Source of the DNA: an uncultured Alphaproteobacteria bacterium
GTDB taxonomy: Bacteria > Pseudomonadota > Alphaproteobacteria > UBA8366 > JADFVY01
Assembly (NCBI GenBank): GCA_947259105.1
Contig: CAMYKU010000001.1
Coordinates: 1 to 64,000 of the forward strand
Length of the DNA stretch: 64,000 bases
Direction: 5' to 3'
A program made the position numbers and the translations under genes. Below are positions 37,265-46,491 of this stretch, piece by piece (the stretch's first letter is position 1; the number at the start of each line of letters is the position of its first letter). A model generated the notes under the pieces. That model saw nothing but the letters and a program-made list of their open reading frames with translations, was not told where the DNA came from and did not search any database.

Positions 37265-37594
37265 TCATGTCTTCCGTGAAGCCTTTTCCGCGATGCCGGA
37301 CGTTCCTTCGCGGGCCTGCAGCGCCCGCCAGACGTCTTCCGGTGCGACTCCCTTCGCCGCCCACAGCACCAGCAGGTGATAGAGCAGATCGGCGCTTTCG
37401 GCGGCCAGCGCGGCCTTGTCCTGCGTCAGCGCGGCAATAATCGTCTCGGCCGATTCCTCGCCCACCTTCTTCGCCACCGCCTCGGGCCCGCCGGCCAGCA
37501 GCTTCGCCGTCCAGGAGGTAGCAGGGTCGGCCCGCTTGCGCGATTCGACGACCGCGAACAGCCGGTCGAGGATGGTTGCGTCGATCTCGTTCAT
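37265..37594 (-). CDS. hisE: Phosphoribosyl-ATP pyrophosphatase
   Basis: 109 aa, standard length. Second step of histidine synthesis, converting PR-ATP to PR-AMP. The all-alpha MazG-like motif is EAVAKKVGEESAETIIAALT and AAESADLLYHLLVLWAAKGV, containing the metal-binding Glu/Asp set. HisI activity is not fused; a separate hisI must exist elsewhere. It follows hisF on the same strand, but the CACAGAGA inverted repeat of about 180 bp separates them, so it may have its own promoter. Confidence 0.97.
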   Translation of the reverse strand: MNEIDATILDRLFAVVESRKRADPATSWTAKLLAGGPEAVAKKVGEESAETIIAALTQDKAALAAESADLLYHLLVLWAAKGVAPEDVWRALQAREGTSGIAEKASRKT

Positions 37595-37633
37595 GCCGCC
37601 TGCCTAGCAGAAAACCTGCGCCCTGTGAAAGAT

Positions 37634-37809
37634 TAACCACAGAGACACAGAGACACAGAGAGGATGGAGAAAATCAGATCTTCCGCGGTTTCTGTCCAGC
37701 AACCTGCGCGATTTGGGGTCAATTGATACCCGGCCAAAGCGGCCCCCGAGGAGCGCGGTGACTCCCCGATGATTCCCGAAATCTCTGTGTCTCTGTGGCT
37801 CTGTGGTAA
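37634..37809. repeat. CACAGAGA inverted repeat, copy 2 (extended)
   Basis: Left arm 37634-37663 repeats the first 30 bases of the copy at 13725. The right arm at 37782-37809 (TCTCTGTGTCTCTGTGG then CTCTGTGGTAA) is its reverse complement with one mismatch. About 118 bp of unrelated sequence lies between the arms, with no ORF of interest. It separates hisF from hisE. Confidence 0.85.
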
Positions 37810-37814
37810 ACCCT

Positions 37815-38579
37815 TTAAGCCTCAAGCCGCACGGGGACACCGGCCTTGGCCATGTGTTCCTTGGCCTCGCGGATCGAGTAGGTGCCGAAATGGAAGATCG
37901 ACGCCGCCAGCACCGCCGCGGCGTGGCCTTCGCGCACCCCTTCGACCAGGTGATCGAGGGTGCCGACGCCGCCCGAGGCGATCACCGGCACCGGCACCGG
38001 ATCGGCGATTGCGCGGGTCAGCGCGCAGTCGAAACCTTCCTTGGTGCCGTCCCGGTCCATCGAGGTCAGCAGGATCTCGCCGGCGCCCGAAGCGGCCATG
38101 CGCTGTGCCCATTCGACCGCATCGATGCCCGTCGGCTCGCGCCCGCCATGGGTGAAGACCTCCCACGTGCCGGGGCCCGAGCGCCGCGCGTCTATGGCAA
38201 CGACGATGCATTGCGCGCCGAAGCGTTCCGCCGCCTCGGCCACGAATTCCGGGCGTTCGACGGCGGCGGTGTTGATCGAAACCTTGTCGGCGCCGGCCAG
38301 CAGCAGGCGCCGGATGTCGCCGGTGTTGCGCACGCCGCCGCCGATGGTCAGCGGCATGAAGCACTGCTCGGCGGTGCTGGCCGCGATGTCGAGGATGATG
38401 TCGCGGTTGTCGGACGAGGCGGTGATGTCGAGGAACGTCAACTCGTCGGCGCCGGCCTCGTCATAGACGCGCGCCTGTTCGACCGGGTCGCCGGCATCGA
38501 CGAGATTGACGAAATTCACGCCCTTGACGACGCGCCCGTCCTTCACGTCGAGACACGGTATGATACGGATCTTCAGCAC
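37815..38579 (-). CDS. hisF: Imidazole glycerol phosphate synthase, cyclase subunit
   Basis: 254 aa from GTG at 38579, overlapping the hisA end by 7 bp; the much longer track ORF is a run-on through hisA in another frame. (beta-alpha)8 barrel with the two catalytic aspartates in [15 protein letters not shown] (N-terminus) and [15 protein letters not shown] (about residue 130). Pairs with HisH to convert PRFAR and ammonia to IGP and AICAR. Confidence 0.96.
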   Translation of the reverse strand: MLKIRIIPCLDVKDGRVVKGVNFVNLVDAGDPVEQARVYDEAGADELTFLDITASSDNRDIILDIAASTAEQCFMPLTIGGGVRNTGDIRRLLLAGADKVSINTAAVERPEFVAEAAERFGAQCIVVAIDARRSGPGTWEVFTHGGREPTGIDAVEWAQRMAASGAGEILLTSMDRDGTKEGFDCALTRAIADPVPVPVIASGGVGTLDHLVEGVREGHAAAVLAASIFHFGTYSIREAKEHMAKAGVPVRLEA

Positions 38580-39286
38580 AGCTTCAGCGCATCCTCGAGC
38601 TTGATGCGGCCGTCGTAGAGTGCCCGGCCGACGATCGCGCCGGCGATGCTCTTTTCCACGGCGAGCGCACGGATATCGCTGAGCGACGAGACCCCGCCCG
38701 AGGCGATCACCGGCACCGGAACGGCCCGCGCGAGCGCCGCCGTCGCCTGGACGTTCGCGCCTTCCAGCACGCCGTCGCGGTCGATGTCGGTGTGGATGAT
38801 CGCGGCGACGCCGGCATCTGCGAACTTCCGGGCCAGCGCGATCGCCTCGATGTCGGTGTCCTCGGCCCAGCCCTCGACGGCGACCCGGCCGCCGCGCGCA
38901 TCGATGCCGACGGCGACGCATCCGGGCCATTTGCGGCTGGCCGCGACGACCAGATCCGGGTCCTTGACCGCGGCGGTGCCGAGGATCAGCCGCGCGACTC
39001 CGCAATCGAGCCAGCTTTCGATGGTCGCAAGGGTGCGGATGCCGCCGCCGAGCTGCACCGGGATGTCGACGGCGTTGACGATCGCCTCCACCGCCCCGGC
39101 GTTCACCGGCTTGCCGGCGAAGGCGCCGTCCAGGTCGACGATATGCAGCCACGACGCGCCGGCCTCGCGGAACGACGCGGCCTGCCCGGCCGGATCGTCG
39201 CTGAACACCGTCGCCCGGTCCATATCGCCGCGGACCAGCCGCACGCAACGCCCGTCCTTGAGGTCGATCGCCGGATACAGGATCAT
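38573..39286 (-). CDS. hisA: Phosphoribosylformimino-AICAR-phosphate isomerase
   Basis: 237 aa. Homologous to HisF: catalytic aspartates in [14 protein letters not shown] and [14 protein letters not shown] (about residue 130). [17 protein letters not shown] supplies the phosphate site. Its ATG overlaps the stop of the upstream GNAT gene by four bases, and its 3' end overlaps hisF by seven, so the four genes hisH-GNAT-hisA-hisF are tightly coupled. Confidence 0.97.
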   Translation of the reverse strand: MILYPAIDLKDGRCVRLVRGDMDRATVFSDDPAGQAASFREAGASWLHIVDLDGAFAGKPVNAGAVEAIVNAVDIPVQLGGGIRTLATIESWLDCGVARLILGTAAVKDPDLVVAASRKWPGCVAVGIDARGGRVAVEGWAEDTDIEAIALARKFADAGVAAIIHTDIDRDGVLEGANVQATAALARAVPVPVIASGGVSSLSDIRALAVEKSIAGAIVGRALYDGRIKLEDALKLC

Positions 39287-39852
39287 GCGCCGGGCCCTCC
39301 CGTTGCTCCCTCGGGGGCTACACCGACCAGGATCTTGTAGTAGTAGCGGCCCGGAACCCAGCTCCCATCGGCAAGCCGGGCATAGAGCGGGTGGGTGCCC
39401 CAGAGCAGGTAGCCGAGCGATTCGTACATCGCGATCGCCGCCTCCTGGGTCTCGCGAACATCCAGGTTGATCATGCCGAAACCCTCGGCCAGGGCCGTCG
39501 CCTCCACCGCCTCGGTGAGCATCCGGGCAATACCGTGGCTCCGCGCCCAGGGCGCGACGAAGGCGCTTTTCAGGGTGCAGGCCGCCGCCTGCGCCTCATT
39601 GTTGCGGGTCGGCCGGAAGATCTGCGCCGACCCCGCGATGACGCCGTCGAGCCGGCCGACGAACAGCGTCCGGCCGGGCACCAGCACCACGCCCCTCCAG
39701 TAGGATTCCTGGATTTGCCGGGGCGGCGGGGTCAGCCAGCCGAAGCCGCCGCCCGCGGTGATCGCCGCCTCGGCGGCATCGCACAGCTCTTCGAGATCGC
39801 GGCCGGACAGCTCGCCGACGATCGCAACGCTGGTTTCCACCAGGCCGGTCAC
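39283..39852 (-). CDS. GNAT-family N-acetyltransferase embedded in the his operon
   Basis: 189 aa from GTG at 39852, which overlaps the hisH stop (GTGA); its own stop overlaps the hisA ATG (ATGA). The acetyl-CoA-binding core is around [20 protein letters not shown] (Q/RxxGxG/A-like loop), then [20 protein letters not shown]. The N-terminal part has [17 protein letters not shown]. Substrate unknown. With no non-overlapping room on either side, it is translated as part of the his operon, so it may modify a His pathway protein or metabolite; that is inference. Confidence 0.85.
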   Translation of the reverse strand: MTGLVETSVAIVGELSGRDLEELCDAAEAAITAGGGFGWLTPPPRQIQESYWRGVVLVPGRTLFVGRLDGVIAGSAQIFRPTRNNEAQAAACTLKSAFVAPWARSHGIARMLTEAVEATALAEGFGMINLDVRETQEAAIAMYESLGYLLWGTHPLYARLADGSWVPGRYYYKILVGVAPEGATGGPGA

Positions 39853-40475
39853 GGCCGCCACTCCAGGAACGCTTCGATGAAGGCGAGGCCGGCCTTCTGG
39901 CTTTTCTCCGGGTGGAACTGGCTGCCGACCATGTTGTCGCGTCCGACCACCGCGGCCAGCGCGCCGCCGTATTCGGCGGTCGCCAGCACATGGTCCGGAT
40001 CGGCGCATTGGAACTGGAAGCTGTGCACGAAGTACATGTGGGTCGCGGCCGGCTGGCTGTCCAGAACCGGATGCGGTTTCAGGTTTTCCAGCTCGTTCCA
40101 GCCCATATGCGGCACCTTCAGCGCCGGGTCGGACGGCTTCATCCCTGCGACCTCGCCGGCGATCCAGCCGAGGCCGGGATGGCTGCCGTGTTCCAGCCCG
40201 CGCGTCGCCATCAGCTGCATGCCGACGCAGATGCCAAGGAACGGCCGGCCGCCGCGCAGCACCGCCTCTTCGAGCGCCTCGACCATGCCGGCGAGCGCGT
40301 TGAGCCCGCTCCAGCAATCCCCGAACGCGCCGACCCCGGGCAGAACGATGCGGTCGGCGGCGGCCACCGTTTCCGGGTCAGAGGTGACGGCGACCGGCGC
40401 GCCGGCCATGCGCTCGAACGCCTTGGCGGCCGAATGCAGGTTGCCGGAGCCGTAATCGACGATGGCGACATTCAT
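39849..40475 (-). CDS. hisH: Imidazole glycerol phosphate synthase, glutamine amidotransferase subunit
   Basis: 208 aa from the ATG at 40475. Class I amidotransferase: nucleophilic Cys in [11 protein letters not shown] (about residue 82) and the His-Glu pair in [10 protein letters not shown]. Supplies ammonia to HisF. Overlaps hisB by four bases (ATGA) and the GNAT gene by four (GTGA). Confidence 0.97.
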   Translation of the reverse strand: MNVAIVDYGSGNLHSAAKAFERMAGAPVAVTSDPETVAAADRIVLPGVGAFGDCWSGLNALAGMVEALEEAVLRGGRPFLGICVGMQLMATRGLEHGSHPGLGWIAGEVAGMKPSDPALKVPHMGWNELENLKPHPVLDSQPAATHMYFVHSFQFQCADPDHVLATAEYGGALAAVVGRDNMVGSQFHPEKSQKAGLAFIEAFLEWRP

Positions 40476-41074
40476 GCCGAGCCGCCGCCGAGCACGCCCT
40501 TGGTCGACGGCACCGCGTCCGCCTCGCGCGGGTCGACCGCCACCGCCTGGCGCAGCGCGCGGGCCAGCCCCTTGAAGCACGATTCCGCGATATGGTGGTT
40601 GTTCTCGCCGTAGAGGTTCTCGACATGCAGGGTCAGCCCGGCGTTCTGGGCGAAGGCGCCGAACCACTCGCGGAACAGCTCGGTGTCGAAATCGCCCAGC
40701 TTGGGCCGGGTGAATGCGACCTTCCAGACCAGCCAGGGCCGGTTCGAGCAGTCCAGCGCCACCCTTGTGAGCGTCTCGTCCATTGGGATGAGCGCGCTGC
40801 CGTAGCGGGTGATCCCCTTGCGGTCGCCCAGCGCCTTGGCCACCGCCTGGCCGATCGCAATCCCGGTATCCTCGGTGGTGTGGTGGAAATCGATATGCAA
40901 ATCGCCCTTGGCCCGCACCGTCAGGTCGATCAGGCCGTGGCGCGCCAGCTGCTCCAGCATGTGGTCGAGGAACCCGATCCCCGTGGCCACGTCGCAGCGT
41001 CCGGTGCCGTCGAGATCGACGGTGACCGAGATCTGCGTCTCGCGGGTGTTGCGCTCTATGCTTGCCTGCCGCAT
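40472..41074 (-). CDS. hisB: Imidazoleglycerol-phosphate dehydratase
   Basis: 200 aa from the ATG at 41074 ([20 protein letters not shown]), with a CTGGAG ribosome-binding sequence 8 nt upstream; the 55-codon extension crosses the divergent hslV promoter. Metal-binding motifs [13 protein letters not shown] and [13 protein letters not shown] are intact. Monofunctional, without the phosphatase domain of enterobacteria. It heads the hisB-H-GNAT-A-F-E-hinT series, divergent from hslV. Confidence 0.96.
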   Translation of the reverse strand: MRQASIERNTRETQISVTVDLDGTGRCDVATGIGFLDHMLEQLARHGLIDLTVRAKGDLHIDFHHTTEDTGIAIGQAVAKALGDRKGITRYGSALIPMDETLTRVALDCSNRPWLVWKVAFTRPKLGDFDTELFREWFGAFAQNAGLTLHVENLYGENNHHIAESCFKGLARALRQAVAVDPREADAVPSTKGVLGGGSA

Positions 41075-41148
41075 CGATTTCTCCAGTTCCGGAAAACGGC
41101 GCCGTTTTAGCAGCACAGCGCGGCAAAGGCCAGCACCGCGGGGCGGCC

Positions 41149-41176
41149 CTTGACTGCTGGCGCGAAATCGCCACAT
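41149..41176 (+). promoter_or_regulatory. Predicted sigma-32 heat-shock promoter of hslVU
   Basis: CTTGAC (41149-41154), 16 bp, CCACAT (41171-41176) fits the RpoH consensus CTTGAA / CCCCAT well. The -10 is 62 bp before the hslV ATG. It agrees with hslVU being a heat-shock operon in other proteobacteria. Confidence 0.55.
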
Positions 41177-41237
41177 GGGGTAGGTTCGCGCCGCCCGCAA
41201 TGGCCGGCGGATTGCACGAATCAAACGGATTTCGCCC

Positions 41238-41780
41238 ATGTCCGATCAGACAGTTTGGCACGGCACCACAATTCTCTCGGTCCGCAGGGGCGACTCGGTG
41301 GTGGTCGCCGGCGACGGGCAGGTCAGCCTCGGCGACACCGTCATCAAGTCGAACGCCCGCAAGGTGCGGCGGCTGGGCGATGGCGGCGTGATCGTCGGCT
41401 TCGCCGGCGCGACGGCCGACGCCTTCACCCTGTTCGAGCGGCTGGAAGCCAAGCTGGAGCAGCATCCGGGGCAGCTCACGCGGGCCTGCGTCGAGCTGGC
41501 CAAGGATTGGCGCACGGACCGCTATCTGCGCCGCCTGGAGGCGATGATGGCGGTGGCCGACAAGGACGTCTCGCTGATCGTTTCCGGCACCGGCGACGTA
41601 CTGGAGCCCGAGGAGGGGCTGATCGGCATCGGCTCCGGCGGCTCCTATGCGCTGGCCGCGGCGCGGGCGCTCGCCGCCGTCGACGGCCTCGACGCCGAGG
41701 AGATCGCACGCCGCGCAATGGCGATCGCCGCCGGCATCTGCGTCTATACCAACGATTCCATAACCGTCGAGACACTATGA
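41238..41780 (+). CDS. hslV: ATP-dependent protease subunit HslV (ClpQ)
   Basis: 180 aa. Threonine protease forming a double hexameric ring; the catalytic Thr is in [13 protein letters not shown], exposed by removing a nine-residue propeptide. [20 protein letters not shown] follows as expected, and [15 protein letters not shown] is in the C-terminal half. The stop overlaps hslU by four bases (ATGA). No strong Shine-Dalgarno before the ATG. Confidence 0.97.
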   Translation: MSDQTVWHGTTILSVRRGDSVVVAGDGQVSLGDTVIKSNARKVRRLGDGGVIVGFAGATADAFTLFERLEAKLEQHPGQLTRACVELAKDWRTDRYLRRLEAMMAVADKDVSLIVSGTGDVLEPEEGLIGIGSGGSYALAAARALAAVDGLDAEEIARRAMAIAAGICVYTNDSITVETL

Positions 41781-43087
41781 CATCCTTCAGCCCCCGCGAA
41801 ATCGTCTCTGAACTCGACCGCTATATCGTCGGCCAGAACGACGCCAAGCGCGCCGTCGCCATTGCACTGCGCAACCGCTGGCGGCGCCTGCAGCTGCCCG
41901 ACGAGATGCGCGAGGAGGTGCTGCCCAAGAACATCCTGATGATCGGTCCGACCGGCGTCGGCAAGACCGAGATCGCCCGGCGCCTCGCGCGGCTGGCACA
42001 GGCCCCGTTCATCAAGGTCGAGGCGACCAAGTTCACCGAGGTCGGCTATGTCGGCCGCGACGTCGAGCAGATCGTCCGCGACCTCGCCGAGGTATCGATT
42101 CACATCACCCGCGAGCAGCAGCGCAAGCAGGTGCTGGCCAAGGCCGAACTGGCGGCCGAGGAGCGGGTGCTGGACGCGCTGGTCGGCGACAGCGCCAGCG
42201 AGGGCACGCGGCAGTCGTTCCGCGTCAAGCTGCGCCAGGGCGAGATCGACGACAAGGAAGTCGAGATCCAGGTCCAGGACATGGGCACGGCCGGCATGCC
42301 GACCTTCGAGATCCCGGGCATGCCCGGCGCCCAGATGGGCATGATCAACCTCAACGAGATCATGGGCAAGATGATGGGCGGCCGCACCAAGCCGCGGCGC
42401 ATGAGCGTCGCCGAGTCCTACGCGGTGCTGATCGACGAGGAGAGCGACAAGCTGCTGGACGACGAGGCGGTGGTGAAGACGGCGCTGGAGACGGTCGAGG
42501 AGAACGGCATCGTGTTCCTCGACGAGATCGACAAGATCACCGCGCGTTCCGAGCGCACCGGCGCGGACGTCAGCCGCGAGGGCGTGCAGCGCGACCTGCT
42601 GCCGCTGATCGAGGGCACCACGGTGGCGACCAAGCACGGGCCGGTCAAGACCGACCATATCCTGTTCATCGCGTCGGGCGCGTTCCATCTCGCCAAGCCG
42701 GCGGACCTGCTGCCGGAGCTGCAGGGCCGCTTGCCGATTCGCGTTGAATTACGGGCACTTACCCGGGATGACTTCGTGCGGATTCTCAAGGAGCCCGAGA
42801 ACAGCCTGATCCGCCAGTACGTGGCGCTGCTGGGTGCTGAAGAGGTGACGCTGGAGTTCACCGAAGATGCCATCGAGGAGATCGCCAGCCTCTCCGCCGA
42901 AGTCAATTCGCGGGTCGAGAACATCGGCGCCCGCCGCCTGCACACGGTGCTGGAGCGGCTGCTCGAGGAAATCTCCTTCACCGCCACAGACCGCGGCGGC
43001 GAGACGATCACCATCGACGCCGAGTACGTCCGCGACCAGGTCGCGGACCTCGCCAACGAATCGGATTTGAGCAAGTTTATCCTGTAG
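41777..43087 (+). CDS. hslU: HslU (ClpY) AAA+ ATPase of the HslVU protease
   Basis: 436 aa from the ATG at 41777; the long track ORF continues through hslV out of frame. Walker [16 protein letters not shown], the pore/GYVG loop [14 protein letters not shown], Walker [12 protein letters not shown] and the C-terminal domain ending in SKFIL, which docks into HslV. The I-domain is inserted between about 110 and 230. Unfolds and feeds substrates to HslV. Coupled to hslV by ATGA. Confidence 0.97.
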   Translation: MTSFSPREIVSELDRYIVGQNDAKRAVAIALRNRWRRLQLPDEMREEVLPKNILMIGPTGVGKTEIARRLARLAQAPFIKVEATKFTEVGYVGRDVEQIVRDLAEVSIHITREQQRKQVLAKAELAAEERVLDALVGDSASEGTRQSFRVKLRQGEIDDKEVEIQVQDMGTAGMPTFEIPGMPGAQMGMINLNEIMGKMMGGRTKPRRMSVAESYAVLIDEESDKLLDDEAVVKTALETVEENGIVFLDEIDKITARSERTGADVSREGVQRDLLPLIEGTTVATKHGPVKTDHILFIASGAFHLAKPADLLPELQGRLPIRVELRALTRDDFVRILKEPENSLIRQYVALLGAEEVTLEFTEDAIEEIASLSAEVNSRVENIGARRLHTVLERLLEEISFTATDRGGETITIDAEYVRDQVADLANESDLSKFIL

Positions 43088-43312
43088 GGCGGGCCCGCGA
43101 CTGCGGGGGCACCTTTGCCAACACATCAGTTGAACGGTCGGCCGCCGGCGCCCGGGTGGTTTGGAGATGCGTCCCATCACGACGCGATTGCGACGCCATT
43201 CGGGCAGGAGTACCCTGCTGATGCAGGAAACGGACTCAAATTTCACTGTCGTTTTGCGAGCACACTGATAAAAGATAACCCCCCAACGGGGATCCTTGTA
43301 ATGGAGGCGATA

Positions 43313-43855
43313 ATGAGGATCCGGTCAATTGCCGTGATTTGCGCGTTCTTGGTGGCGGGTTCTGCATGGTCAGTCGGGGCAGGCGAGCACCCGTTGACGC
43401 CCCGCTTGGTGCTGGACGACAAGGTCGTGATCCTGGTGCCGCGGGATTTCGAGCTGATGAGCGAGGAGATGGCGCGGCTCAAATATCCCTCGGAGCGGCG
43501 CCCGCCGATCGTGTTCACGAATTACGACGGCACTGTCAACGTCACGGTCAAACCGACCGAGCACCGAATGACGGAGGCGGGCGTAGAAGCCGCGCGGATT
43601 TCGATCGCTCGCAGTTTAAAGAGTATTTACCCGTCTGGAACAGTGCGCAGCGGCAACGTCGTGGTGGATGGCAGGGCTGCGTTCCTGATCGATATGCGGA
43701 CCCCGGCCCTCGATACGGAAATCCACAACCTGATTGCCGGCGCCCCGGTCGCGAACCGCCTCGTCATGTTTTCGTTCAACGTGCCACGTGAGCTTGAGTC
43801 CGAATGGCTCGACACCGGCAAGCACATCCTGACGTCGATCGAGTTCAGGGACTGA
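43313..43855 (+). CDS. Periplasmic hypothetical protein, 180 aa
   Basis: ATG at 43313 with GGAGG 6 nt upstream; earlier track codons are rejected. A signal peptide MRIRSIAVICAFLVAGSAWS precedes a soluble domain with DDKVVILVPRDFELMSEEMA, VFTNYDGTVNVTVK and FLIDMRTPALDTEIHNLI. The repeated valine-rich strands suggest a beta-sandwich or a secreted-stress-protein type fold, but I do not recognise the family. It stands alone between hslU and a gap carrying the 35-bp repeat. Confidence 0.7.
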   Translation: MRIRSIAVICAFLVAGSAWSVGAGEHPLTPRLVLDDKVVILVPRDFELMSEEMARLKYPSERRPPIVFTNYDGTVNVTVKPTEHRMTEAGVEAARISIARSLKSIYPSGTVRSGNVVVDGRAAFLIDMRTPALDTEIHNLIAGAPVANRLVMFSFNVPRELESEWLDTGKHILTSIEFRD

Positions 43856-44188
43856 TTCCTGGCCGGTCTGTCGCTTGGAGTCTGATGCACCGTCCCTATC
43901 CTTGGGCGCGGCGGGTTTCGAATTTGCGTCGCCGGTTCGTTCGCGCAGTCGTATTACGGACATCTTCTTCTATTTGCCCTTTGCAATGCTTCTGAAACCC
44001 GCAGAAAACACTGGCGCATGGGGTTGAATGCCTCGCCGGTCGCGAACCGGTGCGGCGGCGGGCGATTTCGGTCGAAGGCAGACCCTGCAATCGGTATCAT
44101 CGCCCGCACGACGGAGACACAGGGTGGACAATCCGGACATGCCGGGATTCGGAAAAAGAAACACGTCGGCGGTAAAGGGCAGGGCGGG
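43856..44188. other. Intergenic gap carrying the 35-bp dispersed motif (copy 2)
   Basis: No supported gene in 333 bp. At 43992-44026 the plus strand reads CTGAAACCCGCAGAAAAC and on to GCATGGGGTTG, 32 of 35 bases identical to the minus strand at 12126-12160. The promoter of the MFS gene presumably lies in the last 100 bp. Confidence 0.6.
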
Positions 44189-45352
44189 ATGAGCGCGACG
44201 GCCGCCGGCCATCGCGGGCTTCTGGTCTGGTTCTCGCTGGGCCATATGGCGAACGACTGGGCGCCGAGCACGCTGTGGATCGTCGCCCCGGCGGTCGCCG
44301 TCGCGATGGACCTGTCGCCGGCCGAGGTCGGCCTGCTGATCACCATCGCCCATGTCGGCGCGGCGCTGGGCTACCTGCCCGCCGGCGTGCTGGCGGACCG
44401 GGTGGCGAATCGCGGGCGGTTGCTGTTTGGCACCTTCTGGTGGGTGGCCATCGGTTACCTCGCCGCCTCTTTCGCGCCGGGGTTCTGGACCCTGGCCCTG
44501 ATGCTGGCGATTGCCGGAATCGGCGACGCCGCCTGGCATCCGATCGCCACCGGCGTGCTGGCGCAGAGCATGCCGGGGCGGCGCGCCCATGCGCTGGGCA
44601 TCCATGCCATGACCGGCACCTTCGCCGAGGTGCTGGCGCCGCTCGGCATCGGCTTTCTGCTGGCCTGGTTCGACTGGCGGGTGGCCCTGCAGATCTCCAC
44701 CATTCCCGCGATCGTCATGGGCATCGCCTTCTTCCGCATCGCCGGCGCCGTCCCGCCATCCCCGCAACACGCGATTTCGCTGGCGGATTTGCGGGCGCTC
44801 TGGGGTATCTGGCGGGCGCCGCGCGGGCTGGGCGTGATCGGCCTGGTCAGCGTCTACAACATGTCGCTGCTGGCGGTCCTCGCCATGGCGCCGCTGTTCC
44901 TGCGGCAGGTGCACGGCCTGTCGCTGGCCGAGACCGGGGTCGTGTTTTCCGCGATGGTGCTGGCCGGCGCGATTTTCCAGCCGCTGGTCGGCCGCCTGTC
45001 CGACGCCATCGGCCGCAAACCGGTGTTTATCGCCGGCGCCGCGGCGGGGGCGCTGGCCTGTCTCGCGGCCGCCTGGAGCGCGACGCTGGCCGTGGCCGTG
45101 CTGGCCCTGATCGCCGCGGTGGCGGCGTTTTACGGCATCCGCTCCTCGGTGCTGGCCTCGGTGGTCGAGTTCGGCGAGCAACGCGAGGCGACGACGCTCG
45201 GCCTTGCCTTCATGCTGCTGGACGGGGTCGGCGCGCTGGGCGCCGCGCTGGCCGGCGCGGCGGGGAGCCTCGACCTGCACTACGCCTTCCTGCTGGCCGC
45301 CGGCCTCGCCGCCGTCGCGGCGATTGCCGCGGTGCCGATCATGCGGACATGA
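44189..45352 (+). CDS. MFS transporter
   Basis: 387 aa from the ATG at 44189 (GGGCGGG just upstream); the 57-codon track extension lacks membrane character. Twelve transmembrane segments of the major facilitator superfamily. The conserved GxLADRxxxR loop between helices 2 and 3 appears as AGVLADRVANRGRLLFG, and the equivalent in the second half is GRLSDAIGRKPVFIAG. Substrate unknown; a fosmidomycin-resistance-like or sugar-phosphate exporter are possibilities, not assignable from sequence alone. Confidence 0.88.
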   Translation: MSATAAGHRGLLVWFSLGHMANDWAPSTLWIVAPAVAVAMDLSPAEVGLLITIAHVGAALGYLPAGVLADRVANRGRLLFGTFWWVAIGYLAASFAPGFWTLALMLAIAGIGDAAWHPIATGVLAQSMPGRRAHALGIHAMTGTFAEVLAPLGIGFLLAWFDWRVALQISTIPAIVMGIAFFRIAGAVPPSPQHAISLADLRALWGIWRAPRGLGVIGLVSVYNMSLLAVLAMAPLFLRQVHGLSLAETGVVFSAMVLAGAIFQPLVGRLSDAIGRKPVFIAGAAAGALACLAAAWSATLAVAVLALIAAVAAFYGIRSSVLASVVEFGEQREATTLGLAFMLLDGVGALGAALAGAAGSLDLHYAFLLAAGLAAVAAIAAVPIMRT

Positions 45353-45395
45353 CGGTCCGGGTCACCCCTCCTTCATCGTCTGCGGCAGGGCGGTT

Positions 45396-45528
45396 AGCCC
45401 CTCTCCCTTGCTCGGCCAACCGGAGTAGCGCGTGACCGTCCATGGGGGGAGGGGTTGGGGAGGGGGCCGCTGAATTTTTTGTTATCCCACCCCCTCCCAA
45501 CCCTCCCCCGCCCAGGCGGGAGAGGGCT
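45396..45528. repeat. G-quadruplex-prone nested inverted repeat
   Basis: Outer arms AGCCCCTCTCCC (45396-45407) and GGGAGAGGGCT (45518-45528); inner arms GGGGGAGGGGTTGGGGAG and a near-complement CCCCCTCCCAACCCTCCCC at 45490-45509. The G-rich inner arm has four G-runs of at least four (about 45444-45466) and the other strand has four runs of three or more. It lies between the convergent MFS and xre genes. Confidence 0.8.
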
Positions 45529-45547
45529 CAATAGGTGCAGGCTCTGC

Positions 45548-45901
45548 TCAATTGTCCTTCAGTTCCTCCAGCAGCGCCTTCACCTTGTCGCGCGACAGCT
45601 TGCGGATCCGCTGGGCGAGTTCGTTGGCGAATTCGGTGGCCTCGGGGCTGAGGCCCGAGGTGTCGACGGTGACGCGCGGATGCGACATCCGCGCGAGGCG
45701 CTGGAGTTCGTCGGCCTCGTCCCAGACGACGTTGAAGAACTGGCAGACCTGGTGCACCCGGGTGCGGCTGGGGCGGCCGCGGCGGCCGTGTTCGAGGGCC
45801 GAGAGATAGGCCGGCGAGACGTCGAGCGCCGCGGCCATCTGCTGCAGCGTCACGCCCCTCGCCGCGCGCAGCTCGCGCATCCGGCGGCCGAACGGGGTCA
45901 T
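45548..45901 (-). CDS. XRE-family helix-turn-helix regulator
   Basis: 117 aa. HTH in residues about 10-60 (GVTLQQMAAALDVSPAYLSA, LEHGRRGRPSRTRV), then a C-terminal helical domain with LSPEATEFANELAQRIRKLS. The start overlaps the smr stop by four bases (ATGA). It is the last gene of lutABC-smr-xre, so it could autoregulate that operon. Confidence 0.85.
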   Translation of the reverse strand: MTPFGRRMRELRAARGVTLQQMAAALDVSPAYLSALEHGRRGRPSRTRVHQVCQFFNVVWDEADELQRLARMSHPRVTVDTSGLSPEATEFANELAQRIRKLSRDKVKALLEELKDN

Positions 45902-46491
45902 CCCGCCGGCCCGGGTTTCGGCCGCCTGCGGCGCAGCAGCACGTAGAGCGCGCCTTCGCCGCCATCGTCGCGGCGGGCATGGCTGAAGGCCAGCACCTGT
46001 TCGCGCAGGGGCGATTCGTTGAGCCAGCGCGGCACCGCGGACTTCAGGACCCCGCCGCCCTCGCGGAACGAACCCTTGCCGGTGACCACGCGCACGCAGC
46101 GCCGCCCGGCGCCGGCCTGCCCGGAAACGAAGGCCTGCAGCGCACGGTGGGCCTCTTCCTGGGTGTGGCCGTGCAGGTCGATCTCGGCCTCGATGGCGAT
46201 CTGGCCGCGGCGCAGCCGGTCGACCGTGCGCTTGTCGACACCGGCGGCGCGGCCATGGGTCAGTTCGGGCGAGGGAGGAGGGGTTGGCGCCATGGCGCCA
46301 GCCGCGCGTATCGTTCCGGCCCCCGTTTTACGTGGGGTGGCCCTGGTTTTCCCTGGTTTCTTGCCGCTTTCTGCCGCCGAGTCGGGCTCGCCGCCCGGCG
46401 ATGGCGGTTTCCGCTTGGCGCGCTTCACGTCCTTGGTGACGGTCTTCCACAGCTCCGCCTCGTCGCGGCTCGGCCGGCGGCGTTCAGCCAT
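45898..46491 (-). CDS. Smr (MutS2-related) domain protein
   Basis: 197 aa from the ATG at 46491. A disordered Lys/Pro-rich N-terminus (about 1-90) precedes the Smr domain: IDLHGHTQEEAHRALQAFV, CVRVVTGKGSFREGGG and RDDGGEGALYVLLR. Smr domains are endonucleases acting on DNA or stalled-ribosome mRNA (SmrB). Family members often flank mltA/hslUV in Alphaproteobacteria. Overlaps lutC by 8 bp and xre by 4 bp. Confidence 0.9.
   Translation of the reverse strand: MAERRRPSRDEAELWKTVTKDVKRAKRKPPSPGGEPDSAAESGKKPGKTRATPRKTGAGTIRAAGAMAPTPPPSPELTHGRAAGVDKRTVDRLRRGQIAIEAEIDLHGHTQEEAHRALQAFVSGQAGAGRRCVRVVTGKGSFREGGGVLKSAVPRWLNESPLREQVLAFSHARRDDGGEGALYVLLRRRRPKPGPAG

Noticed and set aside
37815-39248. 477-aa ORF as a HisA-HisF fusion
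   Set aside because: The upstream half is hisA read in the wrong frame; hisF starts at the GTG at 38579, overlapping hisA by 7 bp.
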